A stretch of 27,196 bases of DNA from Flavobacterium sp. GTDB lineage: Bacteria > Bacteroidota > Bacteroidia > Flavobacteriales > Flavobacteriaceae. The notes below the pieces were generated by a model. The model did not search any database and had not been told where the DNA came from. It was given only the letters and a program-made list of their open reading frames with translations. The DNA is taken from the NCBI RefSeq assembly GCF_021151785.1, contig NZ_JAGKWP010000023.1, positions 1 through 27,196 of the forward strand, given 5' to 3'. Each line of letters starts with the position of its first letter. Position 1 is the stretch's first letter. This document shows positions 1-8,300 of this stretch, piece by piece. The position numbers and the translations under genes were made by a program.

Positions 1-138
1 ATAATTGAATTTATTTCAACCATTATTTTAGCTTCAAAAACAAGAAAAGGTCAACATTCAGAACTTTTCTTTTTTGGAGATATTACCAATTTAATTTGTA
101 AAACAAAAACAATACAAAGCAATGAAAATATTAAGTAA
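1..138 (+). CDS. 3' end of an unidentified upstream gene (partial)
   Basis: Frame 1 is open from the window edge to a TAA at 136-138 (45 codons), while the other two forward frames stop at once. The tail reads as a short hydrophobic stretch (EFISTIILAS), then charged residues, then SELFFFGDITN, then a polar end. It overlaps the start of the M48 protease gene by 17 bases, as translationally coupled genes do. The SELFFFGDI stretch after a hydrophobic helix vaguely recalls the region after the second membrane helix of Pycsar-type effectors (DUF5706), but those proteins normally continue much further. The family is a guess. That it is coding at all is likely but not certain. Confidence 0.4.
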   Translation: MIEFISTIILASKTRKGQHSELFFFGDITNLICKTKTIQSNENIK

Positions 139-904
139 AGGATTAGTTGTTTATGGGGCTTTCTTTTTGTGTTTTTTTGGATTATCACAAATTGATTTTT
201 TAACCCTTTTTCAAGTAGAAAAAAATAAAGTATTTGCAGAAGATAAAATTGGTGACATCATTTGGAGTGAAATTGAGAAATCGGAAGATGTAATTTATGA
301 AGATACATTAGTTAGCACACTTGATTCACTTTTATTACCACTTTGTAAAGCAAATGATATTGAACGTGATAGTTTAAAAGTACATATAGTTGATAAAGAT
401 GAAGTGAATGCATTTGCTATGCCCGATAATCATTTAGTGGTTTACTCAGGTTTAATTAAAGCCAGTAAAAATGAACAAGCACTTCTAGGTGTTTTAGGTC
501 ATGAAATTGCACATATTCAGAAAAATCATGTCATGAAAAAACTTTCTAAAGAAATTGGTTTTTCTGTGTTAGTTTCATTAGCAACTGGGGCAAATGGAGG
601 TAAAATCGCGGAAGTATTGCATACCTTATCTTCTTCTGCTTATGATAGAAGTTTGGAAAAAGAAGCTGATATGGAAAGTGTAAGATATATGCTTAATGCA
701 GAAATTGACCCGCGCCCGTTTGCTGATTTCATGTATGATTTATCACTAGATAACGAAATGCATCAATATACGTATTGGGTTACAACACATCCTGAATCTG
801 CAGATAGAGCCAAATATATGTTGAACTATTTGAAGGGGAAAAAAATAAAATCAAAACCCATTTTAACTAAAGAACAATGGGAAAAGTTTAAAGAAAAAAT
901 GTAA
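122..904 (+). CDS. M48-family zinc metalloprotease
   Basis: A 260-residue M48 peptidase, related to the catalytic part of BepA/LoiP-type proteases that process or clear envelope proteins. A hydrophobic segment at residues 8-30 acts as a signal or anchor, so the catalytic domain should face the periplasm. The zinc-binding HEIAH lies at residues 127-131 and the third ligand is probably Glu181 in LEKEAD, both where the family has them. The upstream motif NAFAMPDNHLVVYSGLI (96-112) is characteristic of M48. There is no C-terminal TPR domain, so this is a short stand-alone member. The start is the first ATG of the frame and sits inside the tail of the preceding reading frame. A strong inverted repeat ends the transcript just after the stop. 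The natural substrate cannot be told from the sequence. Confidence 0.9.
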   Translation: MKILSKGLVVYGAFFLCFFGLSQIDFLTLFQVEKNKVFAEDKIGDIIWSEIEKSEDVIYEDTLVSTLDSLLLPLCKANDIERDSLKVHIVDKDEVNAFAMPDNHLVVYSGLIKASKNEQALLGVLGHEIAHIQKNHVMKKLSKEIGFSVLVSLATGANGGKIAEVLHTLSSSAYDRSLEKEADMESVRYMLNAEIDPRPFADFMYDLSLDNEMHQYTYWVTTHPESADRAKYMLNYLKGKKIKSKPILTKEQWEKFKEKM

Positions 905-912
905 AAAAGAAG

Positions 913-936
913 AAGGCTAATCAATTGATTAGCCTT
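913..936. terminator. Bidirectional intrinsic terminator between convergent genes
   Basis: A perfect palindrome with 12-base arms (AAGGCTAATCAA and its complement). A-rich sequence lies to the left (902-914) and a T run follows, so it can stop transcripts from both sides. It separates the convergent M48 and OlsF-like genes, and the TAA of the latter (929-931) lies inside the right arm. Confidence 0.8.
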
Positions 937-2719
937 TATGTTTTCGTTCTAATTCTGCTTGGAATTCTTCCATTACTGGTTTAACAGTGCTTTCGGGTAA
1001 ATCAGCAATTTTAATATACATTAAACCATCTACCGAATTGTTAAATAGGGGATCCACATTAAAAGATACCACACGAGCATTTTGTTTAATGTATTTCTTA
1101 ATTAATACAGGTAAACGTAAATCGCCTGGTTCAACTTCATCAATGATTTTATCAAATTTATTTAAGTCAGCCTCAGTTTCATTAAAAACGAAATCTTTAT
1201 CGGCGTCTTTTAATTTTACTTTGAATTCTTTTTTCGGATGAACATATTGTGCAACAAATGGATCCCAATAATGAGATTTCATGAATTCAATCATTAACGA
1301 TTTTGAAAACTCTGAAAACTGATTACTTATACTTACACCACCAATTAAGTACTTGTGTTCTGGATATCTTAAAGTAGTATGAACTATGCCTTTCCACAAT
1401 AAAAAAAGAGGCATAGGTTTTTGTTGGTATTCTGAGATGATGAACGCTCTACCCATTTCTATAGACTGGCTCATCATGCTGTATAGTTCAGGTTCAAATC
1501 TAAATAATTCGTGAAGATAAAAACCTTCAATACCGTGTTGCTTATAAATTTTACTACCTAATCCCATACGATATGCCCCAGCAATAATTTGTGCTTCATC
1601 GTCCCATAAAAACATATGGTGGTAATATTGGTCATATTTGTCTAAGTCAATGGCTTCATTTGTACCTTCACCTACAGCTCTAAAAGTAATTTCTCTTAAG
1701 CGACCAATTTCGTGTAAGATATTCGGGATTTTTTCAGCTGTGGTTAAGAAAACTTGATAGTTTTTGCTTTGTAATAAACGATGATCATCTTCTTTTAATA
1801 CTTTTATTTCCTCTAAAATCTGCTCATGATTGGCAGGTTTTACAATTTGCTTTGGAGGTTTTACCGTATTTAGTTTTGGTAACTGGAGCTTGCTTTCTTC
1901 CTCAAATGCATTGGAAAGCATATACGTTTTCTTTCGAAGAAATTCACCAAATTCACTAATTTCTTTATATTCTGCTTGCTCTGTTGTTGAAATAGGTTTG
2001 CCTATACGAACTTTAATTACTCTGTTTTTTTGAGTTAACAATTCACTTGGTAGTTTTGCTGTTCGCAAAGTGTCATTAAACTTAGAGAGGGTGTAAAATA
2101 ATTTACTGTTTTGCGCATGAAAATAAATTGGAACAACTGGTACATTGGCTTTTTTGATGATTTTTAAAGCACCTTCTTCCCAGGGTTTGTCTACGATTAA
2201 TTCTCCATCTTTATAAGTAGAAACTTCACCTGCTGGAAAGATACCTAAAGGTTTTCCGTCTGCTAAATGGCGTAGAGTTTCTTTAATGCCAACTACACTA
2301 GATTTGCTATCCTTGTGATTTTCAAAAGGATTTACAGGCATAATGTATGGTTTCATTGGCTCAATTCGATGAAGTAAGAAGTTGGCAATAATTTTAAAAT
2401 TAGGCTCACGTTCTAACATTAATTTTAGTAGTAAGATTCCATCAATTCCACCAAGAGGGTGATTGGATATTGTTATGTAAGGTCCTTCTTTTGGTAATCT
2501 TTTTAAGTCTTCTTCAGGAATTTCAAACCTAATTTGGAACTCATCTAAAATGGCATTTAAGAATTCTAAGTCGCTTAAATGCTTGTTTCTATCGTATATT
2601 TTATTTAAAGTAGATATTTTCAGAATTTTCATCAATAACCAACCTGAGAAAGTTCCCAAGAATCCGTATTTGTCCGTATTGATAACTTTGGCTACTTCTT
2701 TAGCAGTAACTAATCCCAT
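929..2719 (-). CDS. olsF: OlsF-like bifunctional O-/N-acyltransferase (aminolipid synthesis)
   Basis: A 596-residue two-domain protein. Residues about 60-270 are a PlsC-type lysophospholipid acyltransferase: SNHPLGGIDG (85-94) is the catalytic His motif, with His87 and Asp93 one residue further apart than the usual HX4D, and FPAGEVST (161-168) is the substrate-binding motif. Residues about 320-520 are a GNAT/OlsB-type N-acyltransferase, with LREITFRAVGEGT (341-353) and EMGRAFI (421-427). This order matches OlsF, described in Serratia and Flavobacterium johnsoniae, where the C-terminal half N-acylates an amino acid with a 3-hydroxy fatty acid and the N-terminal half O-acylates the product. In Bacteroidota the head group could be ornithine, glycine or another amino acid, and the sequence does not say which. 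It is a single gene with its own promoter. The domains are clear. The exact lipid is inferred. Confidence 0.8.
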   Translation of the reverse strand: MGLVTAKEVAKVINTDKYGFLGTFSGWLLMKILKISTLNKIYDRNKHLSDLEFLNAILDEFQIRFEIPEEDLKRLPKEGPYITISNHPLGGIDGILLLKLMLEREPNFKIIANFLLHRIEPMKPYIMPVNPFENHKDSKSSVVGIKETLRHLADGKPLGIFPAGEVSTYKDGELIVDKPWEEGALKIIKKANVPVVPIYFHAQNSKLFYTLSKFNDTLRTAKLPSELLTQKNRVIKVRIGKPISTTEQAEYKEISEFGEFLRKKTYMLSNAFEEESKLQLPKLNTVKPPKQIVKPANHEQILEEIKVLKEDDHRLLQSKNYQVFLTTAEKIPNILHEIGRLREITFRAVGEGTNEAIDLDKYDQYYHHMFLWDDEAQIIAGAYRMGLGSKIYKQHGIEGFYLHELFRFEPELYSMMSQSIEMGRAFIISEYQQKPMPLFLLWKGIVHTTLRYPEHKYLIGGVSISNQFSEFSKSLMIEFMKSHYWDPFVAQYVHPKKEFKVKLKDADKDFVFNETEADLNKFDKIIDEVEPGDLRLPVLIKKYIKQNARVVSFNVDPLFNNSVDGLMYIKIADLPESTVKPVMEEFQAELERKHKG

Positions 2720-2744
2720 TTAGTATTGTTTTTTACGCAAGAAA

Positions 2745-2752
2745 CAAAGATA
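2745..2752 (-). promoter_or_regulatory. Putative -7 box for the olsF-like gene
   Basis: On the minus strand this reads TATCTTTG, an exact match to the Bacteroidota sigma-A -7 consensus TAnnTTTG, 25 bases before the start codon. No clear -33 TTG stands at the right distance. Confidence 0.5.
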
Positions 2753-2885
2753 GCAAAACTTATGGATTTGACGTCTTTTTTGTCAAACATTAGCAAATAA
2801 TTATGTACTTTTTAAAAAATGATTTTGATACTTAGTTATTTATAAAATACTTCCTAAAATAGCTTAATATTATTGAAAACTTTTT

Positions 2886-2893
2886 TACATTTG
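2886..2893 (+). promoter_or_regulatory. Putative -7 box for the exonuclease III gene
   Basis: TACATTTG matches TAnnTTTG exactly and ends 20 bases before the ATG at 2914. The -33 region is weak. The box overlaps the left arm of the inverted repeat at 2890-2912. Confidence 0.5.
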
Positions 2894-2912
2894 AGAAATT
2901 TGAATTCTCAAA
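2890..2912 (+). repeat. Inverted repeat between the -7 box and start codon of xth
   Basis: Arms TTTGAGAA (2890-2897) and TTCTCAAA (2905-2912) are perfectly complementary around a 7-base loop. The repeat overlaps the end of the -7 box and finishes one base before the ATG. As DNA it could be an operator. As RNA, a transcript starting near 2898 would contain only part of it. Confidence 0.4.
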
Positions 2913-2913
2913 A

Positions 2914-3678
2914 ATGAAGATTATCTCTTATAATGTTAATGGTATTCGAGCAGCCATTACTAAAGGTTTTTTAGATTGGTTACAGCAAGCAAATCCTGAT
3001 GTAATTTGTTTACAAGAAATAAAGGCAACTGAAGATCAAATTCCTAAGCTAGAGATTGAAGCAGCAGGTTACCCATATCAATATTATTTTTCTGCCGAAA
3101 AGAAAGGATATAGCGGAGTTGCTATTTTATCTAAGCATGAACCTAAAAATGTTGTTTTCGGAACAGGTGTTGATTATATGGATAAAGAGGGTAGAAATCT
3201 ACGTGCAGATTTTGAGCACTTCTCAGTAATGAGTTTGTATTTGCCTTCTGGCACTAATGTTGAACGTTTAGATCATAAATTTCAATACATGGATGATTTT
3301 CATCATTATATAACTGAATTGAGAAAAGAAATTCCTCATTTAGTAGTTTGTGGTGATTATAATATTTGTCATCAAGCAATTGATATTCATGATCCTGTTC
3401 GAAATGCTAAAATATCAGGTTTTTTGCCTGAGGAGCGTGCTTGGTTAGATCAGTTTATTAATAGCGGAATGATAGATACTTTTCGTCATTTGAATAAAGA
3501 ACCTCATCATTATAGTTGGTGGAGCTATAGAGCAAACGCAAGAAATAATAATAAAGGGTGGCGCATTGATTATTGTTTGGCTTCTGAACCGATGAAAGAC
3601 AAAATAAAACGTGCTTTAATATTGCCAGAAGCAAAACATTCTGACCATTGTCCAGTTGTTGTGGAATTTGAATATTAA
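2914..3678 (+). CDS. xth: Exodeoxyribonuclease III (AP endonuclease)
   Basis: A 254-residue Mg-dependent exonuclease III of the EEP superfamily. It cuts DNA 5' of abasic sites and removes blocked 3' ends in base-excision repair in the cytoplasm. The active site is complete: Asn7 in YNVNGIRA, metal-binding Glu35 in LQEIKA, Tyr109 in SLYLPSG, Asp148 and Asn150 in CGDYNI, and the terminal SDHCP with Asp244 and His245. Length is close to the usual 250-270 residues. It has its own promoter-like box and is divergent from the olsF-like gene. The OmpA-type lipoprotein gene follows after 52 bases in the same direction. I see no anomaly in the protein. Confidence 0.95.
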   Translation: MKIISYNVNGIRAAITKGFLDWLQQANPDVICLQEIKATEDQIPKLEIEAAGYPYQYYFSAEKKGYSGVAILSKHEPKNVVFGTGVDYMDKEGRNLRADFEHFSVMSLYLPSGTNVERLDHKFQYMDDFHHYITELRKEIPHLVVCGDYNICHQAIDIHDPVRNAKISGFLPEERAWLDQFINSGMIDTFRHLNKEPHHYSWWSYRANARNNNKGWRIDYCLASEPMKDKIKRALILPEAKHSDHCPVVVEFEY

Positions 3679-3730
3679 TGCAACTGTTTATTAAAAAATA
3701 TCGTCTAATAAATTAAAGTAAAATACAAAT

Positions 3731-4696
3731 ATGATTAGAAAATTTGCCCTTGCAGCAGTAGTTTTAAGTATGACTACTTCTTGTGTGTCTAAGAAAATAT
3801 ACCAAGATTTAGAAAATAAATTTGCGGAACTAAAAAAAGAGCGTAACGCTTTGGCTGACGAAAATCAAGGTTTAAAAACAGATAAAGCCAGTCTACAATC
3901 TGAATTAGATAAAATTAAAGCCGAATTAGATAAATGTAAGGCTGAGCGAGATAAATTATCGTCTGATTATACTACTACTAAAAAAAGTTTAGATAATTTA
4001 AAAGCCTCTTATGCTGCTTTAGAAAAAGACAGTAATGATGCTCTTGAAGCTAATATTAAGAAGAATAGAGAGTTGTTAGCAGAACTAGAAGCAAAACAAA
4101 AAGCATTAGCTGCAGAGCAAGATAAATTTAACAAAATTAAGAAAGATTTTGAAGCTAATGCAAAGCGACTTAAAGAGTTGGAAGATTTGATTGCTGCTAA
4201 AGAAGCTGCTATGAAAAAATTGAAAGAAACACTAACAAAATCATTAAAAGCTTTTGAAGGTAAAGGTTTAACAGTAACTGAAAAAGATGGAAAAGTTTAT
4301 GTTTCAATGGAAAATAAATTGTTATTTGAATCGGGTAGTTATACAGTAGGTGTGGAAGGAAAAAAAGCGGTAGATTTAGTGGCGAAAGTTTTAGGTGATA
4401 ATCCAGATTTGTCTGTTCTAATTGAAGGTCATACAGACAATGATAAAATTACTGGCACTTTAGCAGGAGGAATTGAAAATAACTGGGATTTATCTACAAA
4501 AAGAGCAACTGCTATTGTAACTATTTTAACAGCACATCCAAAAGTGAATAAAGCTAATCTTACAGCTGCCGGTAGAAGTGAATATGCACCGTTGATGAGT
4601 AATGAATCAGCAGAAGGAAAAGCTAAAAATCGTAGAATTGAAATCATTTTAACTCCTAAGTTAGATGAAATAACAAAGTTACTTAATGAAATGTAA
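3731..4696 (+). CDS. OmpA-family coiled-coil lipoprotein
   Basis: A 321-residue outer-membrane lipoprotein. The N-terminus is a lipoprotein signal peptide ending in MTTSC, with Cys18 as the lipidated residue. Residues about 22-170 are almost all Lys, Glu, Ala, Leu and Asp in heptad-like order and should form a long coiled coil. Residues about 185-310 are an OmpA C-terminal domain that binds the diaminopimelate of peptidoglycan: IEGHTDN (231-237), NWDLSTKRA (251-259, with the expected Asp253 and Arg258) and NRRIEI (300-305). It probably ties the outer membrane to the cell wall across the periplasm. The domain order resembles other Bacteroidota cell-wall-anchoring lipoproteins. A clear terminator follows. 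Confidence 0.85.
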   Translation: MIRKFALAAVVLSMTTSCVSKKIYQDLENKFAELKKERNALADENQGLKTDKASLQSELDKIKAELDKCKAERDKLSSDYTTTKKSLDNLKASYAALEKDSNDALEANIKKNRELLAELEAKQKALAAEQDKFNKIKKDFEANAKRLKELEDLIAAKEAAMKKLKETLTKSLKAFEGKGLTVTEKDGKVYVSMENKLLFESGSYTVGVEGKKAVDLVAKVLGDNPDLSVLIEGHTDNDKITGTLAGGIENNWDLSTKRATAIVTILTAHPKVNKANLTAAGRSEYAPLMSNESAEGKAKNRRIEIILTPKLDEITKLLNEM

Positions 4697-4720
4697 TTTT
4701 AAATAAATTCATACATAACA

Positions 4721-4752
4721 AAAAAAAGCTCAGTTTTTACTGAGCTTTTTTT
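4721..4752 (+). terminator. Intrinsic terminator after the OmpA-family gene
   Basis: Left arm 4721-4733 (seven A, then GCTCAG), loop TTTTTA, right arm 4740-4752 (CTGAGC, then seven T). All 13 pairs match. It starts 24 bases after the stop codon. Confidence 0.85.
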
Positions 4753-4765
4753 GTTTAAAAAAATG

Positions 4766-4797
4766 AAAACCGTAAAATTTTGTTCCTAAAACCGTAA
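4766..4797 (+). repeat. Direct repeat of a 10-mer with a 22-bp period
   Basis: AAAACCGTAA occurs at 4766-4775 and again at 4788-4797, exactly 22 bp apart (about two helical turns). It lies in the 249-bp gap before the small XRE-like gene. Apart from the terminator, this repeat and the inverted repeat at 4853-4891, I see nothing in that gap. Confidence 0.4.
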
Positions 4798-4852
4798 TTC
4801 CGATATCAATTATTATAGAATTTTGTTGTGTTCCATAAAGGGTTAACCAAAT

Positions 4853-4891
4853 AAAGGAATTTGTTTTGTGCTATGAAAAATAAATTCCTTT
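4853..4891 (+). repeat. 10-bp inverted repeat upstream of the XRE-like gene
   Basis: AAAGGAATTT (4853-4862) and AAATTCCTTT (4882-4891) are perfect inverted arms with 19 bases between them. The repeat ends 54 bases before the ATG at 4946. It could be an operator or an RNA hairpin. There is no T run directly after it, so it is not a good terminator. Confidence 0.45.
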
Positions 4892-4945
4892 GATGGTTTT
4901 CCTAAAAAACAATTTTTTTCTTATCAATTAATAAATCTAACTACA

Positions 4946-5236
4946 ATGGAATTAAATTTTCAAGAAATCAGACAGCAACACGGTTGGAGCATTGAATTTG
5001 TGGCTCAGTTTTTAGATGTTTCAGAAGAATTGTGTGAAGCATTAGAAGAAACATTTGACAAATTCTATTTTGAGAAGTACTTGTTACTATGTGATTTATA
5101 TCAAGTCGATATACGTTTGTTATTTCAGTATTTATTTTTAAATAGTGATGATGTTAAATTAGTTTTTGATTTGATAGACTTTTATGAGAGTAAATTATTT
5201 AGTCAACATTATATACCTAAGTTTGCAGAAAATTAA
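4946..5236 (+). CDS. Small acidic protein with XRE-like helix-turn-helix pattern
   Basis: A 96-residue protein of no family I can name. Residues 8-36 (IRQQHGWSIEFVAQFLDVSE, then helix ELCEALEE) have the spacing of an XRE/Cro helix-turn-helix. The predicted recognition helix is acidic, and the whole protein has 19 Asp/Glu against 7 Lys/Arg, so ordinary DNA binding is doubtful. The C-terminal half is rich in Leu, Phe and Tyr and probably helical. It is a single-gene unit, with an inverted repeat upstream and a strong terminator downstream. It could be a degenerate regulator or a protein-binding HTH fold. It appears to be a genuine gene, because the only other features here are its flanking signals. 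Confidence 0.65.
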   Translation: MELNFQEIRQQHGWSIEFVAQFLDVSEELCEALEETFDKFYFEKYLLLCDLYQVDIRLLFQYLFLNSDDVKLVFDLIDFYESKLFSQHYIPKFAEN

Positions 5237-5250
5237 AATTCTTACTTAAT

Positions 5251-5282
5251 AAAAATGGTCTCACAAATAAGAGACCATTTTT
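5251..5282. terminator. Bidirectional intrinsic terminator
   Basis: Perfect 12-bp stem: AAAAATGGTCTC (5251-5262) and its complement (5271-5282) around an 8-base loop. The A and T runs on the two sides let it work in both directions, between the XRE-like gene and the convergent czcA-type gene. Confidence 0.85.
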
Positions 5283-5301
5283 AATTCAACTATGAAGAAA
5301 A

Positions 5302-8300
5302 TTAAGTAATGGATTCGTGTTTTATGCGATTAAATACCCAAAAAATAATTGGAAATACTAGTAAAGTTAGTACCGTTGCTGAAATTAAACCTCCGATAAT
5401 AACAATAGCTAATGGTTTTTGAGATTCTGAACCAATTCCAGTTGAAATTGCTGCCGGGAGTAAACCAATTGTAGCCATTAGAGCAGTCATAACTACTGGT
5501 CTAGTACGAACTTTTACCGCCTCTAAAATAGCTAAGTTAATCTCTATTCCTGATTTAATATTTTTATGAAATTCAGATATAAGTATGACTCCATTTTGGA
5601 TACAAATACCAAAGAGAGCAATAAATCCAACACCTGCTGATATTCCGAAATTCATGCCCGTTACATGTAAAGCTAAAATCCCTCCAATAAGAGCGAATGG
5701 TACATTAGCCAAAACCAATAAAGAATCTTTAATGTTTCCAAACATAATGAATAGTAAAACAAATATCATAACGATACTAATAGGCACCACATGTGCTAAT
5801 CGATCTGTGGCACGAACTTGATTTTCAAATTCTCCTGTCCATCCTATGCTGTAACCGTCAGGTAATTTAATATGTTTTTTAACATTGGCTTGAGCTTCAG
5901 CTATAGTACTCCCTAAATCTCTATCACGTACTGAGAATTTTACACCAATAAATCGTTTTGAATTGTCTCTGTAAATGAATGCGGGGCCAGTTATTGTTTT
6001 AATTTCTGCAATTTCTTTTAACGGTACTTTTGTTTTATTTAATGTTGGCACCATTATACTAGCCAAATCATCAATATTTTTTCGATAATCTTTATCGTAT
6101 CGTATACGTACATCAAATTTTCTATCGCCTTCATATTTTTGAGTTGCTGTTTTTCCACCAAAAGCCATTTCAAGAACCGTTTGTGCATCTGAAATGGTGA
6201 CCCCATATTCGGCCATATTTTCTTTGTTAAGCACTACACTTACTTCTGGTTGACCTATGTTTCTTAGAATTCCAACGTCTTTAATTCCAGGTACATGTTC
6301 AATTTGTTTGATTACTTCATTTGAAAGTTGATTTAGTTTTTCTAAATCGGGACCATATATTTTTACAGCATTAGAAGCATTTATACCTGCAACTGCTTCT
6401 GCAACATTATCAATAATTGGTTGGGAATAATTGTATCCAATTCCTTGGTATTTTTTCAATTTATGATCCATTTCCTCCACTAATTCATCTACTGATATTT
6501 TTCTAGACCATTCTTCTTTCGGTTTTAAGTTAACCTGCATCTGAACATAATAGAAACCACTTGGGTCAGTTCCATCATTACTTCTTCCTGTTTGAGATAA
6601 AATGCCGTTAACTTCTGGGAATGAGGCAATTTCTTTTTTAAGGACTTCAACCATTTTAACGGTTTCCCCTAAACTTGAACTCATAGGTAGTTTAGCTTCA
6701 ACCCATAAAGCTCCTTCGTTTAATGGTGGTAAAAATTCCGTTCCTAAAAATTTTGAAGAAAAAAGTGTGATTACCAATATACTAAGAGAAACTAAAAGTG
6801 ATAGTTTCTTATTTTTGAAAGTAAAAGCAAATCCCTTTTCAACAATTCTATTCCAAAAATCAACAAATTTATTATGCTTCTCTTTTACATTTTTATTTAA
6901 TAAAATATGAGATAAAACAGGAACTAAAGTTAAGGTGAATAACAGCGCACCAAGTAATGCAAAACCTAAGGTATAAGCCAATGGTGAGAACATTTTACCT
7001 TCTACTTTTTGAAATGAAAAGATAGGTAGTAAAGCAGTAATAATAATTAATTTAGAAAAGAAAATAGCTTTCCCCATCTCTGTCCCCGTTTTTTTAATCC
7101 ATCCGCCTTTAGCTAGTTTGTTGAATTTATCCATGCCTTCTTTTGCGGCTCGATGATCTAGCATAACAAATAGTCCCTCCACCATCACGACGGCTCCATC
7201 AATGATAATTCCAAAATCAACAGCTCCAAGCGAAAGTAAATTAGCACTCATTCCCATTAAGTTCAAACAAAAGAAGGAGAATAGTAACGCTAATGGGATT
7301 ATAATTGATACAATAACAGTACTTCTCCAATCAGCCATGAATAAGAAAACCATTAAAGTCACCAATATAATTCCTTCAGCTAAATTGTGCATCACGGTAT
7401 GGGTACAAAACTCCATTAGATTGTCACGATCATAGAAAATGTCAAGTTGAACATCCTTAGGAATCATGGTAGCTTTAATTTCTTTGATTTTTTCTTTAAC
7501 CGCGGCTAGAACAATTGGAGTGTTTTCCCCTTTTCGCATTACTACAATACCTTCAACAACATCTGGATTATTATTTAAACCTGCTTGTCCAACACGAGGC
7601 ATAGATCCCTCAGCTACAGTAGCTACATTTTTAACGAGTATGGGATTTTCACCATTTTTAGAAATAATAATATTTTCAATATCAGGTATGGACTGTAGTA
7701 ATCCAATTCCACGGACCACATAGGCTTGACTGTTTTTTTCAATAATGTCACCACCTACGTTCATGTTACTTTTGTTTACTGCCTCATAAACTTCTGACGG
7801 GGTTAGACTATATTTTTCAAGTTTTCGTGGATCAACACTTATTTCAAAAATTTTAGTTTGCCCACCAAAAGCATTAATATCAGCTACGCCAGGAACTGAG
7901 CGAAGCGCTTTGTCTATTACCCAATTTTGAATGGTTAATAATTCTCTTGAATCTTTGGTTTTACTTTGTAACGTATAACGTAAGACTTCTCCAGTTGGGC
8001 CATAGGGCGGTTGCACTTCGGGTTCCACATCTTCTGGTAGTGAAACATTTCTTAATTGATTGTTTACCTGATTTCTGGCAAAAGCATCATCAACTCCGTC
8101 ATCAAAAATGATTTTAATCACAGAAAGACCAAACATGGAAGTGCTTCGAACACTTGTTTTTTTCTGTAAAGAAGTCATAGAAAGTTCAATAGGAGTAGTA
8201 ACAAATCGTTCTACTTCCTCAGCACTTCTTCCGTTCCATTGTGTAATGATAATGATTTGGGTATTGGTTACATCAGGAAAAGCTTCAATGGGCATATTTT

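Noticed and set aside
987..2033. Plus-strand open frames opposite the olsF-like gene
   Set aside because: They are fully antisense to well-conserved acyltransferase domains and have no recognisable protein features.
2768..2786. Short inverted repeat TTGAC...GTCAA in the olsF-xth gap
   Set aside because: The arms are only 5 bases in AT-rich DNA, which is expected by chance.
4429..4647. Minus-strand open frame opposite the OmpA domain
   Set aside because: The plus-strand frame has clear OmpA motifs, so this is a shadow.
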